A stretch of DNA of 64,000 bases, from the NCBI GenBank assembly GCA_964430665.1, contig CAYSFC010000001.1, positions 1 to 64,000 on the forward strand, read 5' to 3'. The stretch comes from JAQUYS01 sp964430665 (GTDB lineage Archaea; Nanobdellota; Nanobdellia; Woesearchaeales; SKGA01). A program made the translations under genes and the position numbers. Each line of letters starts with the position of its first letter. Within the stretch, counting starts at the first letter, position 1. This document shows positions 40,768 to 48,576 of this stretch, piece after piece. Below the pieces are notes generated by a model that ran no database searches, was not told the origin of the DNA, and worked only from the letters and a program-made list of their open reading frames with translations.

Positions 40768-40879
40768 TGCACCGACCGGGAATCGAACCCGGGCCGAAGC
40801 CTCTTTGCAAGATTGAAGATTATTAAAATTTTCTTCACATCTATGGCAAGGCCCCATTGTACCATTCAACCACCGGTGC
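40768..40879 (-). tRNA. tRNA-Gly (GCC) with 41-base intron
   Basis: Acceptor GCACCGG/TCGGTGC, D-stem GTTG/CAAT, anticodon stem GGGCC/GGCTT (two G-U pairs), T-arm CCGGG-TTCGATT-CCCGG, A73. Removing 40803-40843 between positions 37 and 38 leaves 71 bases and loop TTGCCAA, anticodon GCC. The intron folds as AGAT-GUGAAGA..UCUUCA-AUCU. It lies 5 bases upstream of tRNA-Ile, so both are probably cut from one precursor. Confidence 0.87.
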
Positions 40880-40971
40880 AAGACGTAGATTTAAGAGAAA
40901 GAACTTTATTTAAAAAGGTTTTGATAGATTAAAATAGTTTCATTTATAAATGTTGAATTTTTAAATAGAGT

Positions 40972-42543
40972 ATGGTGAGTACTCTTAAAAATGCTAGAAG
41001 ATTAGAAGAAATAATAAAAGTATTTACAAAACATGGTTTTGGAATAATTTTTGATAAAGTTAGAGATAAGAAACACATTTCTTCACCAGAAAAACATTTA
41101 AGATTAATTTTAGAAGATCTTGGCGGGGCATTTGTTAAATTAGGACAAATTCTTTCATTAAGACCTGATTTAATACCTCCAAAATATTGTAATGAATTAG
41201 AAAAATTACAAGACAATTCTACACCTGTTCCTTATGAAGACATTAAAAAAATAATTAAAGAGGAACTTAGTAGACCGATAAAAACTGTTTTTGAAAAAAT
41301 AAATCAAAGACCAATTGCCACAGGATCTGTAGCGCAAACACATCTTGCTAAATTAATTAATGGTGAAGAAGTTGTAATTAAAGTTATGAAACCAGGTGTT
41401 GAAGAAAGATTTGAAGAAGATTTTAAATTGTTAGAATATGTTGCAGTTAAAGTAAAAAAATATGTACCTTCATTCATAGACGTTGAAGAAATAATTTCTG
41501 AGTTCAAAAAATATACTGAAGAAGAATTAGATTTTAAAAAAGAACTTAAACACATATCTGAATTTCAAGGCGATGAAGAATTTAAAATTCCAAAACCATA
41601 TCCTCAATTTAATACAAAAAGATTATTAATTATGAGTTATATAAGTGGAAAACCATTAAGTGATAAAAATTATCTTTACAAAGCTAGAAGTGAAAAAGAA
41701 TATTTGTCAAACAAAATAACAACAGGTATAATGAAACAAGTTTTTATAAAAGGAATTTTTCATGGAGATCCACATCCTGGAAACATATTTGTCGATGGTA
41801 GAAAATTAGGATTAATTGATTTTGGAATTGTTGGTAAAATAAGTGAAAGTACAAAAACTAAGCTCGTCATGATTCTTTATTCTATGATAGAAAGAAACTT
41901 AGATTTATTGATTAAAACAGTATCTGAAATAGGTATAAGTAAGAATGCAAATAAAGATTTTGAAGATGATTTAAAATATTATTTTGAAAAATATTATGAC
42001 GCTAAATTAAAAGATATAAATTTCAAAGATGTAATAAATACTATTTTTTATATGGGAAATAAACATAATTTGAAACTTCCAAAAGAACTTGTGATTTTAG
42101 GTAAAACAATTGCAACCACAGAAAGTGTTTGTGAAGAAATTAATCCAGAGTTTAATTTTGTTCAGACTGCCAAGCCTTTCTTGAAAAAAAATCTTTCAAA
42201 ATTTTTTAACACTAAAATGTTATTAGATAATTTTAAAAATGAAGTTAAAGAATATGGTGGCTTGATATTGTCTTTGCCTAAAGATGTGAAAAGACTAATT
42301 CAATTGGAAGAAAGAAAGGAGAAAGATTCTTTGAAAATTCAAAAAACACTTAGAAATCTTGAAATAGATATTGTTTTTGTAGAAGTTGAATTTATTCTAG
42401 CAATGTTTTCAATAATATTTACTTTAATAGGAATATTTCTTTTAGTTTTGAATTTTAATCCTATTTCGTATATTTTTCTTAATGTAGGAATATTTATATT
42501 TTTAATAATACTAATATTAATTTTAAAGAAAAGAAAAAATTAA
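40972..42543 (+). CDS. ABC1/UbiB-family atypical kinase
   Basis: 523 residues. The family hallmarks are complete: KLGQILSLRPDLIPPKYCNELEKLQD (KxGQ at 56-59), the Ala-loop TGSVAQTH, VIKVMKPG (ATP-binding Lys), and the catalytic HGDPHPGNIFV with metal-binding IDFGIVG. Two C-terminal transmembrane helices (about 460-482, 490-515) anchor it. UbiB proteins support isoprenoid quinone or other lipid metabolism; no quinone gene is seen nearby. TATA-like TTTTTAAATAGAG is about 15 bases before ATG 40972, and CATTTATAAATG a little further. Confidence 0.92.
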   Translation: MVSTLKNARRLEEIIKVFTKHGFGIIFDKVRDKKHISSPEKHLRLILEDLGGAFVKLGQILSLRPDLIPPKYCNELEKLQDNSTPVPYEDIKKIIKEELSRPIKTVFEKINQRPIATGSVAQTHLAKLINGEEVVIKVMKPGVEERFEEDFKLLEYVAVKVKKYVPSFIDVEEIISEFKKYTEEELDFKKELKHISEFQGDEEFKIPKPYPQFNTKRLLIMSYISGKPLSDKNYLYKARSEKEYLSNKITTGIMKQVFIKGIFHGDPHPGNIFVDGRKLGLIDFGIVGKISESTKTKLVMILYSMIERNLDLLIKTVSEIGISKNANKDFEDDLKYYFEKYYDAKLKDINFKDVINTIFYMGNKHNLKLPKELVILGKTIATTESVCEEINPEFNFVQTAKPFLKKNLSKFFNTKMLLDNFKNEVKEYGGLILSLPKDVKRLIQLEERKEKDSLKIQKTLRNLEIDIVFVEVEFILAMFSIIFTLIGIFLLVLNFNPISYIFLNVGIFIFLIILILILKKRKN

Positions 42544-42549
42544 AAAAAA

Positions 42550-43740
42550 TTAAACTCCGCAACCTGCATCCACTGTGTTTCCCGTTGTTTCAGTATAACC
42601 AAAACCAGGTGATGGTGATGCAGAAGATAACTCAGTGTTACATTCTTCAGGAGCTTCTTTGAATGCAAAGCAAACAGCCTCTAAAATACTTTTAGAATCT
42701 CTTCCTGCAGAAGGTGTTGCACCATTAATTATTAGTGTTGGAGAACCTCGAACACCATATTTTATATTATCTTCTTCATGTAATGAAAATGAAGGAAACG
42801 TTCCCATCCATGTTGATTGGTCTGCAAAATCTTCCATTATTTTGTATTCAGAATCAACTTCATCAAAACAAGAATCTAAAACATTTTGGTCTAAAGCAAG
42901 TTCTTCAACACATCTTGGAGAATCAGAATCTTCTAAGAAGCATTCTAAATATTGTATCATCATATCTTTTGAATATTCTTTTTCAACACAATATTGAGTT
43001 ATTTGTTCTTTGATTTCTTTTTCACCATGCATTGCATAATTTACAAATTTAAGTTGGAAATCAATTTTATCTCCTAAAGTTTTTACAACTGGAATCATAC
43101 CTTTTTCTATTTGAGTCCCATATGGACAATGACTCATAACAAAAACCTCTACAACAGGTTTGTCTGTTTTTTGTACACACTCCCATTGAGATTGGCACTC
43201 TGTAGCTTCACAGTCAACTTTTCCATCTCCTGTATCATCAATACCATTATCACAAATTTCAGCTTCAGGATTGAAAGAAGCACCTATTTGAAGAGAATTA
43301 TATTCTCCAGCATCTAGCATAAAAGATGAAATTTCATCATAACCTGTAACACTCTCTGCAGATTTATCAAAAAGCAAAGCAGGTAATGCATTTAAATTAG
43401 ATTCCACATACAAATCTTTTCCTTCATTTGAGTTGTAATCAATTTCTTCAACAACTAAATTTGGAAGAATCGATTGTAATTGAGATATTACTTGATCTGC
43501 AAAAGAATCACAAGAATCGCAACGTTCATCATTCAACACAATCAATTTTAGTTCTTCTTCAGATATTGTTTCTTGTTCAGAAGAATTAATCACATTAGAT
43601 GTTACATTGTTGAATGAAAAATTCGAAAAACCATTTGTCAAAATCGCCACTATAAGTAGTGCAGCAAAAACAAAAGTTCCTACTCTCCATAAATTGATAC
43701 CTTCGTTTTTATTCTTAGGTATATCGTGTTTTTGTACCAT
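42550..43740 (-). CDS. Membrane-anchored protein with two thioredoxin-like domains (DsbA-like)
   Basis: 396 residues. One N-terminal transmembrane helix (about 18-40) and an external part. The first domain has the redox pair CDSC (C74-C77) in LIVLNDERCDSCDSFADQVI. A cysteine-rich linker (EICDNGIDDTGDGKVDCEATECQSQWEC) has the metal-binding EICxNGIDDxxDGxxDCxD motif found in secreted proteins. The second domain has FVMSHCPYGTQIEKG and ends with TLIINGATPSAGRDS, like DsbA-family oxidoreductases. It probably introduces or shuffles disulfides in surface proteins. Confidence 0.82.
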   Translation of the reverse strand: MVQKHDIPKNKNEGINLWRVGTFVFAALLIVAILTNGFSNFSFNNVTSNVINSSEQETISEEELKLIVLNDERCDSCDSFADQVISQLQSILPNLVVEEIDYNSNEGKDLYVESNLNALPALLFDKSAESVTGYDEISSFMLDAGEYNSLQIGASFNPEAEICDNGIDDTGDGKVDCEATECQSQWECVQKTDKPVVEVFVMSHCPYGTQIEKGMIPVVKTLGDKIDFQLKFVNYAMHGEKEIKEQITQYCVEKEYSKDMMIQYLECFLEDSDSPRCVEELALDQNVLDSCFDEVDSEYKIMEDFADQSTWMGTFPSFSLHEEDNIKYGVRGSPTLIINGATPSAGRDSKSILEAVCFAFKEAPEECNTELSSASPSPGFGYTETTGNTVDAGCGV

Positions 43741-43856
43741 ATTTTATAAACCCCTTATTTACTATTAATTAATGAAAATTCTGAACAAAGGTTATTATAT
43801 AAAACTTACGTTATAGATGGAAATAAGAGTAAATTTAATCATAACTTCGTAGTAAA

Positions 43857-44663
43857 TTAAATTATACTTACTTCTATTGCTGCAGCTATTATAACTAGAA
43901 TAAAAGATATTGTTAGAAATATTAGAGCATCAGTTACTATATGGTGAAACTTTTTTGAAAACAATTCTTCTCTCAAAACCGCTTTAGAAACAATTCCTCC
44001 AACTATTGCAGCACCTATATATGCTAAAGCTTCAGTTACTAAATGTGGAACAAACGGCCATATTGATGTAAAAAAATAAAGAATAGGATTTATTTGTGCA
44101 TTTGCAGCAGAATATTTTGCAAAAAATCCAAAAACCACACCCCAAACTGATGCATTCCAAGTTAAAAAAATTACTGCACCAGCGCCGTAAACAAAAGATA
44201 AAATTAAAGAAGCAATAAAAACAACTAAATTATTTTTAACTATTGAAAAAAATGTTGTAGAATTAAAAGCATTACCAACCATATTTACTGTTTTCATTTG
44301 TGAAGAAAAATAATATTGTATTCCTGCTGTTGAAGAAAATAATGCAACCAAAGCATATGCTAAAAATATTCCCAAAAATAAAAAAGTATATACCTTGAAT
44401 ATGTCTTTATGATCTTTAAATAATTGTTTTAAATTTAATTTTTTTTCACGTATTTCAACGTTTTCTTCCATTTGAAGAAGTTTAGCTAAAGAAGGAATCA
44501 AAAGTATTGATGTAAAAGCCATACTCATTATACCTAAACTGGCGGGAAAGATTAGTTTTGCAGATATTAGACCAACTATGGTATAGATTAAACCTAAAAA
44601 GAAAGCGTGCCCTTTACTTTCAATCCACTTAATTTTGAACATTTGTTCTAATACCATGACCAT
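43857..44663 (-). CDS. SpoIIM-family (stage II sporulation M-like) membrane protein
   Basis: 268 residues, about six transmembrane helices. Central LFKDHKDIFKVYTFLFLGIFLAYALVALF and NNLVVFIASLILSFVYGAGAVIFLTWNASVWGVVFGF are characteristic of the SpoIIM family (PF01944); ends with a C-terminal span. Archaeal members have unknown membrane roles. Starts at ATG 44663 or 44657; a TATA-like ATTTAAATATTTATT at 44673-44691 makes either leaderless. Confidence 0.85.
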   Translation of the reverse strand: MVMVLEQMFKIKWIESKGHAFFLGLIYTIVGLISAKLIFPASLGIMSMAFTSILLIPSLAKLLQMEENVEIREKKLNLKQLFKDHKDIFKVYTFLFLGIFLAYALVALFSSTAGIQYYFSSQMKTVNMVGNAFNSTTFFSIVKNNLVVFIASLILSFVYGAGAVIFLTWNASVWGVVFGFFAKYSAANAQINPILYFFTSIWPFVPHLVTEALAYIGAAIVGGIVSKAVLREELFSKKFHHIVTDALIFLTISFILVIIAAAIEVSII

Positions 44664-44710
44664 AAACTTAAGAAATAAATATTTAAATGTTTGTATAATA
44701 TTATTTTAAT

Positions 44711-45172
44711 ATGGTAAGAAAACAATATTCAAAAAGTGAGATAAAAAAATTGTTGGAAGAGTATCCATTTGTGAAAAAATTTGTAACGAAAAAGTCACAA
44801 GTGGTTGAAGAAGATGATTTCTTGAGAATAAATGGAGAGTCTTTGTTCTTTTTTAAAGAAGAAAAATTAATTCCAACATTACATTCTTTATTAAAAGAAA
44901 TTAAGTTATTACCTTATGTTGTTGTTGATAAAGGAGCTATAAAATTTGTTGCAAATGGTGCAGATATAATGCGTCCAGGAATTGTAGGCTGTGATTCTTT
45001 CGATGAAGGAGCTTTTGTAGTAATAATTGAAGAGACTTATAAAAAACCTCTGGCTGTAGGAATTGCAGATTATAATTCTATTGAAATTTTAGAAATGAAA
45101 GAAGGTAAAGTTATTTCTACAATACACTTTATTGGAGATTCAATATGGGAAAGCTCTCAAAAATCTAAATAA
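44711..45172 (+). CDS. PUA-domain RNA-binding protein (MCT-1/DUF1947-like)
   Basis: 153 residues. The N-terminal domain (about 1-70, MVRKQYSKSEIKKLLEEYPFVKKFVTKKSQVVEE) is of the DUF1947 type. The PUA domain starts LPYVVVDKGAIKFVANGADIMRPGIVG and ends AVGIADYNSIEILEMKEGKVISTIHFIGDSIWE. Eukaryotic relatives MCT-1 and the N-terminal part of eIF2D act on the small subunit to recycle tRNA. An archaeal ribosome role is probable. Leaderless: TATA-like near 44683. Confidence 0.85.
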   Translation: MVRKQYSKSEIKKLLEEYPFVKKFVTKKSQVVEEDDFLRINGESLFFFKEEKLIPTLHSLLKEIKLLPYVVVDKGAIKFVANGADIMRPGIVGCDSFDEGAFVVIIEETYKKPLAVGIADYNSIEILEMKEGKVISTIHFIGDSIWESSQKSK

Positions 45173-45197
45173 TATTAATATTTAAAATAAAAATAAA

Positions 45198-45932
45198 TTA
45201 TTTAATTGTGTGTATTTGTTGTTTTGAGCATTTTGCTTCAAATTCTGTAGTTACACTATCGAAATATATGAAGATGTTCGCGCCATTATCTTCTGCACCT
45301 GCTATATAAAACAAAGAATCGATTTCTATAATTATATCATCAAAAGCTTCAAATTCTTCATAGTCATCTAACAAAATAACTTTTGTTTGTTTTCTTGAAT
45401 CAGAATTTGTGACACTTACCATCGTAGAGTTTTGACCAACTCTTTCTAAAGAAACATCATATTTGTTTCCAAACGAAATAATTTCACCTTCTTGTAGAAA
45501 AAATTCTCTGGAATACAATAAATATTTAGAATAAGAAGGGTTAATTTTGTTGTTGGAATCTAAAGCAATTTGATCACAAGGTATGTTCGCATCAAATTCC
45601 CAAATAATATTGTTATTATCTGCTCTATGAACTCCTAATATATCTGTACAAATCAAGTTTTCTTTTTTACAAGCAGCATCTCCTGACCAATGTTCCAAAT
45701 CAAAAGTCATATTTTGAAGATTTCCGTGATCATATTTTATATAATTAAATATTTCTTCATAAGAATATAATGGAATTGGTTGAGGTAAAGGTTTTGTACC
45801 AACGGATTTTGTGAATTGACCAGAAAAATCATAATTATTGTTTGATGATGTAACAACTAATGTGAGACCTATTATGAAAATAATTGAAATTAAACCTACG
45901 AGTAAAACATTATCTTTAGCCATATTAAACAC
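45198..45932 (-). CDS. Membrane-anchored protein of unknown function
   Basis: 244 residues. One N-terminal transmembrane helix (about 8-28, VLLVGLISIIFIIGLTLVV) then an outside beta-rich domain. Three cysteines (AACKKENLIC, and a late C) are available for disulfides. It contains FDLEHWSGDAACK and YDVSLERVGQNSTMVSV. No recognised domain. GGTG precedes ATG 45932. It follows a terminator hairpin of the next upstream gene, so it has its own promoter (TTTATAAATTAATTAA). Confidence 0.55.
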   Translation of the reverse strand: MFNMAKDNVLLVGLISIIFIIGLTLVVTSSNNNYDFSGQFTKSVGTKPLPQPIPLYSYEEIFNYIKYDHGNLQNMTFDLEHWSGDAACKKENLICTDILGVHRADNNNIIWEFDANIPCDQIALDSNNKINPSYSKYLLYSREFFLQEGEIISFGNKYDVSLERVGQNSTMVSVTNSDSRKQTKVILLDDYEEFEAFDDIIIEIDSLFYIAGAEDNGANIFIYFDSVTTEFEAKCSKQQIHTIK

Positions 45933-45984
45933 CTACCAAAAATTTATAAATTAATTAATATAAATCTTTCGAAAAAAATAGAGA

Positions 45985-46017
45985 AAAACGCTTGGAAATA
46001 ATAATTTCCTGCGTTTT
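45985..46017 (-). terminator. Strong hairpin with U-rich trail after the Ig-like lipoprotein gene
   Basis: On the minus strand AAAACGC..GGAAAT-TATT-ATTTCC..GCGTTTT gives 7 + 6 base pairs with a small internal loop, followed by TTCTCTATTTTTTT. It looks like a bacterial-style intrinsic terminator, 17 bases after the stop codon. Confidence 0.6.
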
Positions 46018-46033
46018 AATTAAAATAAAAAAA

Positions 46034-47272
46034 TTAATCTAAGTTAACAAAAACAGGAGGTCTGTTAACATTTTCAACAACTAAAGTAATAGTTTTACTT
46101 ACTGTGTTAGTTCCATCAGTTGCAGTGATTGTAACTTCGTGTTCACCAGCATCATCATAAGTTGTTGTATATGTTAGGTCATTCATAAATCCACTAACTG
46201 AAATTGTGACTTCATCTCCGTTTGGATCTGTAACTTCAACTGGAAGAGTTATTTCTTCGTTTTCTTTAACATAAATTATATCGTCTATTGAAATAATAGG
46301 TGCTGAATTAAATTCATTAACTGTTAAAAAAATTGTTTTAGTTACAAAATCTTCTCCATCTGAAAAAACAACATCAACTTCATATTCGCCTGCATCTCCT
46401 AAATCTGTTACCCAAACACCATTTTCATCTAAAGGTTCTGAGAATTCTACTTCAATTTCATCTCCATCAGGATCTTCAGCAGTATAATCTATTTGAACTG
46501 TGTCTTTTTCTGCTACAACTAATTCTTCTGTATCAAAAGATATTACAGGTGCTCTGTTAACATTTTCAATTATAAGAAGTATTTCTTTTTGAGAGCTTTG
46601 AACTCCGTCTGAAGCACTAACTGTTAATTTATAAGTTCCTGCATCACCATAAGTTGAATTGTATTGTAAAGAATCTATAAATCCATGTACATTGTAATTT
46701 ACTTTTTCGCCTTCAGGATCGCTGAAAGTACATACAATATCTACTAATTCTCCTTCTTTAAAACTTACACTATCAGGACATTCAATAATTGGTACTTTAT
46801 TTGTAGATTCAACAATGATTGTTACTGTTTCAGTTGTAGTTAATATACCATCTGAAGCACTAACTGTTGCCATATATGTTCCAGCATCACCTATTTCAGT
46901 TTTCCAACTTCCATTTTCATTTAAAGGCTCTGAATAAGTATATGTAATTAAGTCTCCATCAGGATCTTCAGCCTGTAAATTTAATTTTACTGTTTCTCCT
47001 TCTAAAACCTTTACAGTTAAAGTACTACTTTCTTCGTCAACAATAAATTCTTCTTGAGAATCGTTTAGTTCTGTATCACTCATATTTAGAATTATATCAT
47101 CTTCATCACTTAGAATAATATCAAAAGAATCTAAATCTTCACTCTCATTTTCTGAGATATTATTATCTGATGTATTGTTACAAACTCCTTCGCAACCAAC
47201 AAGATCTTGAATAACTGAACAAGAAGTAATTGACAATACCAACACTAAAACAAGTAATATATTTAATTTCAT
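46034..47272 (-). CDS. Surface lipoprotein with four Ig/cadherin-like repeats
   Basis: 412 residues. Signal peptide and lipobox SITS-C (MKLNILLVLVLVLSITSCSV) place it on the cell surface. An acidic Asn/Ser/Asp-rich stalk (40-95) precedes four repeats of about 80 residues, each with an EGE/KEN..DPDGD..Y.. GDAGTYxxTVSASDG pattern (for example EDPDGDLITYTYSEPLNENGSW and EDPDGDEIEVEFSEPLDENGVW). These are calcium-type cadherin/He_PIG-like folds used in adhesion. Repeats 1/3 and 2/4 are most alike, suggesting duplication of a pair. Monocistronic. Confidence 0.8.
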   Translation of the reverse strand: MKLNILLVLVLVLSITSCSVIQDLVGCEGVCNNTSDNNISENESEDLDSFDIILSDEDDIILNMSDTELNDSQEEFIVDEESSTLTVKVLEGETVKLNLQAEDPDGDLITYTYSEPLNENGSWKTEIGDAGTYMATVSASDGILTTTETVTIIVESTNKVPIIECPDSVSFKEGELVDIVCTFSDPEGEKVNYNVHGFIDSLQYNSTYGDAGTYKLTVSASDGVQSSQKEILLIIENVNRAPVISFDTEELVVAEKDTVQIDYTAEDPDGDEIEVEFSEPLDENGVWVTDLGDAGEYEVDVVFSDGEDFVTKTIFLTVNEFNSAPIISIDDIIYVKENEEITLPVEVTDPNGDEVTISVSGFMNDLTYTTTYDDAGEHEVTITATDGTNTVSKTITLVVENVNRPPVFVNLD

Positions 47273-47381
47273 CGTAAAACCTCACTTTATCTTTGTCTCT
47301 CCCCTAGAATACGAGTAATTTAAGTCATTTATAATTATTTCTATTTTATAGTGAAAACAAATAAATTCATTTATAAATAAC

Positions 47382-47654
47382 TTAAAAAGAAGAAATTATT
47401 TTATCCATTAAAGTAGCAATTTCCATTCCTTTTTTAGTTAGAACTAGAACTTTTAATCTTCCTTTTTTTTCGAAAGTTATAAGTCCTGCTCTTTGCATAT
47501 CTTGAAGAACTTTAACAACGTGAGAATAAGTACAATCCACACTTTTGGCAAGAGATGAAGCATATGTTTCTCCTTGTTTTCTTAACAAGTGAACAAGCAT
47601 TAGTGATGGTTTTTCCCTAAAAAAGACGTTAAATATTTTTTTTGTTTTTATCAT
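47382..47654 (-). CDS. Winged-helix (MarR-like) transcription regulator
   Basis: 90 residues. REKPSLMLVHLLRKQGETYASSLAKSVDCTYSHVVKVLQDMQRAGLITFEKKGRLKVLVLTKKGMEI is a classic wHTH (helix-2 ASSLAKSV, recognition helix YSHVVKVLQDMQ, wing). No effector domain. A short inverted element (TATATATCTGAAAAG) is upstream but unremarkable. Targets unknown. Confidence 0.8.
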   Translation of the reverse strand: MIKTKKIFNVFFREKPSLMLVHLLRKQGETYASSLAKSVDCTYSHVVKVLQDMQRAGLITFEKKGRLKVLVLTKKGMEIATLMDKIISSF

Positions 47655-47781
47655 TCAAATCGAACCTGTTTTTTCATGTGTTGTTTCTAAACTATATATC
47701 TGAAAAGTTCTTTCTTTTTTAAAGTTTTCTAATCACTGATAAATTATTTAGCTCAGATTTAAAAAAATTAAATCAAATTTA

Positions 47782-47823
47782 ATTGTGTGTTCAAATACCT
47801 AAAAATGTGGCTCTACTGGGATT
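47782..47823. repeat. Partial duplicate of the tRNA-Arg 3' end and flank (distal copy)
   Basis: 42 bases about 93% identical to 47906-47946. It covers the tRNA-Arg 3' T-strand and acceptor and 25 bases of flank beginning ATTGTGTGTTCAAAT. Confidence 0.85.
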
Positions 47824-47826
47824 CAC

Positions 47827-47889
47827 CTGAGCAAAGCGAACGGTGTGCAGGAATAGAATGACTAGCACAACTGAGCAAAGCGAACGGTG
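47827..47889. repeat. 44-bp tandem unit beginning CTGAGCAAAGCGAACGGTG
   Basis: The 19-base motif occurs at 47827-47845 and 47871-47889, 44 bases apart. The remainder of each unit is related (GGAATAGAATGACTAG against AGAACTATAGTGATTG). The same unit type occurs once downstream of tRNA-Ile at about 40600-40640. Confidence 0.75.
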
Positions 47890-47905
47890 GACAAGAACTA
47901 TAGTG

Positions 47906-47946
47906 ATTGTGTGTTCAAATCCCTAAAATATGGCTCTACTGGGATT
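47906..47946. repeat. Proximal copy of the tRNA-Arg 3'-end repeat
   Basis: Functional copy; 47931-47946 is inside tRNA-Arg. It shares with the tRNA-Ile locus the feature that GTTCAAATCCC, the inverse of the tRNA T-loop, lies immediately beyond the 3' end. Confidence 0.85.
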
Positions 47947-48004
47947 TGAACCCAGGTTACAAGCTCCGCAAGCTCGCGTCATGTCCAGACTAAACTATAG
48001 AGCC
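47931..48004 (-). tRNA. tRNA-Arg (GCG)
   Basis: Acceptor GGCTCTA/TAGAGCC, anticodon stem CGAGC/GCTTG (with one G-U) and loop TTGCGGA (anticodon GCG), T-arm CTGGG-TTCAAAT-CCCAG, A73. No intron. Confidence 0.92.
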
Positions 48005-48055
48005 ATAAAAAATAGAAAAAGAATTAAATTTATATTTTTTTAGAAAAAAGAAAAA

Positions 48056-48439
48056 CTAGATATCTGTATTGATATCTCCAGTACCTCGGTAAATTTCTGC
48101 AAATCCTGGAGTTACAACAATGTAATCTTCTCCAAATCCAGCAATATCTCCACCTATAGCTTCACAAGTTTTTTTGAGTTTATTTATAGTTCTCTTAAGC
48201 TCAATTAAATCTTTTTCTTTAATTGGTCTTATATTAACTAGGGCTATAGTGTATGATTCTCTAATAATGTCCAAAATTTGTTTAACATCAGAGAAGTCCT
48301 CTATAACAAATTGTCTAACAACTACTTTTTGATCTAAATCAGAATCTACACGAGTATCTAGTTCAACATATTCGTCAACAGACTCAATCATATCATCTTC
48401 ATCAAATGCTTTCTTTTTACGTGAAAAAAATCTTTTCAT
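48056..48439 (-). CDS. sepF: SepF-like cell division protein
   Basis: 127 residues from ATG 48439, with GAGGTG upstream (ATG 48457 is alternative). The N-terminus MKRFFSRKKKAFDEDDM is a basic, amphipathic membrane anchor. The SepF domain (about 45-127) contains VVVRQFVIEDFSDVKQILDIIRESYTIALVNIRPIKEKDLIELKRTINKLKKTCEAIGGDIAGFGEDYIVVTP. Archaeal SepF ties FtsZ to the membrane. PRC-barrel genes, known SepF partners in haloarchaea (CdpB), lie 2.3 kb away. Confidence 0.92.
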   Translation of the reverse strand: MKRFFSRKKKAFDEDDMIESVDEYVELDTRVDSDLDQKVVVRQFVIEDFSDVKQILDIIRESYTIALVNIRPIKEKDLIELKRTINKLKKTCEAIGGDIAGFGEDYIVVTPGFAEIYRGTGDINTDI

Positions 48440-48576
48440 AACCACAACACCTCGCACCTTGTAGGAATTTTAATAATTAAATGATATATACCTTGTTTAT
48501 AAAACTTTCGTTAGATTATTGTTTAAATAGAAATTATTCCAATAGGCTTTTAAATAAAAAGAATCAATATATTTGC

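Noticed and set aside
48481..48576. N-terminal extension of gpmI from ATG 48481
   Set aside because: The extra 32 residues are not part of the family, and a TATA box lies inside them at the correct distance for ATG 48577.
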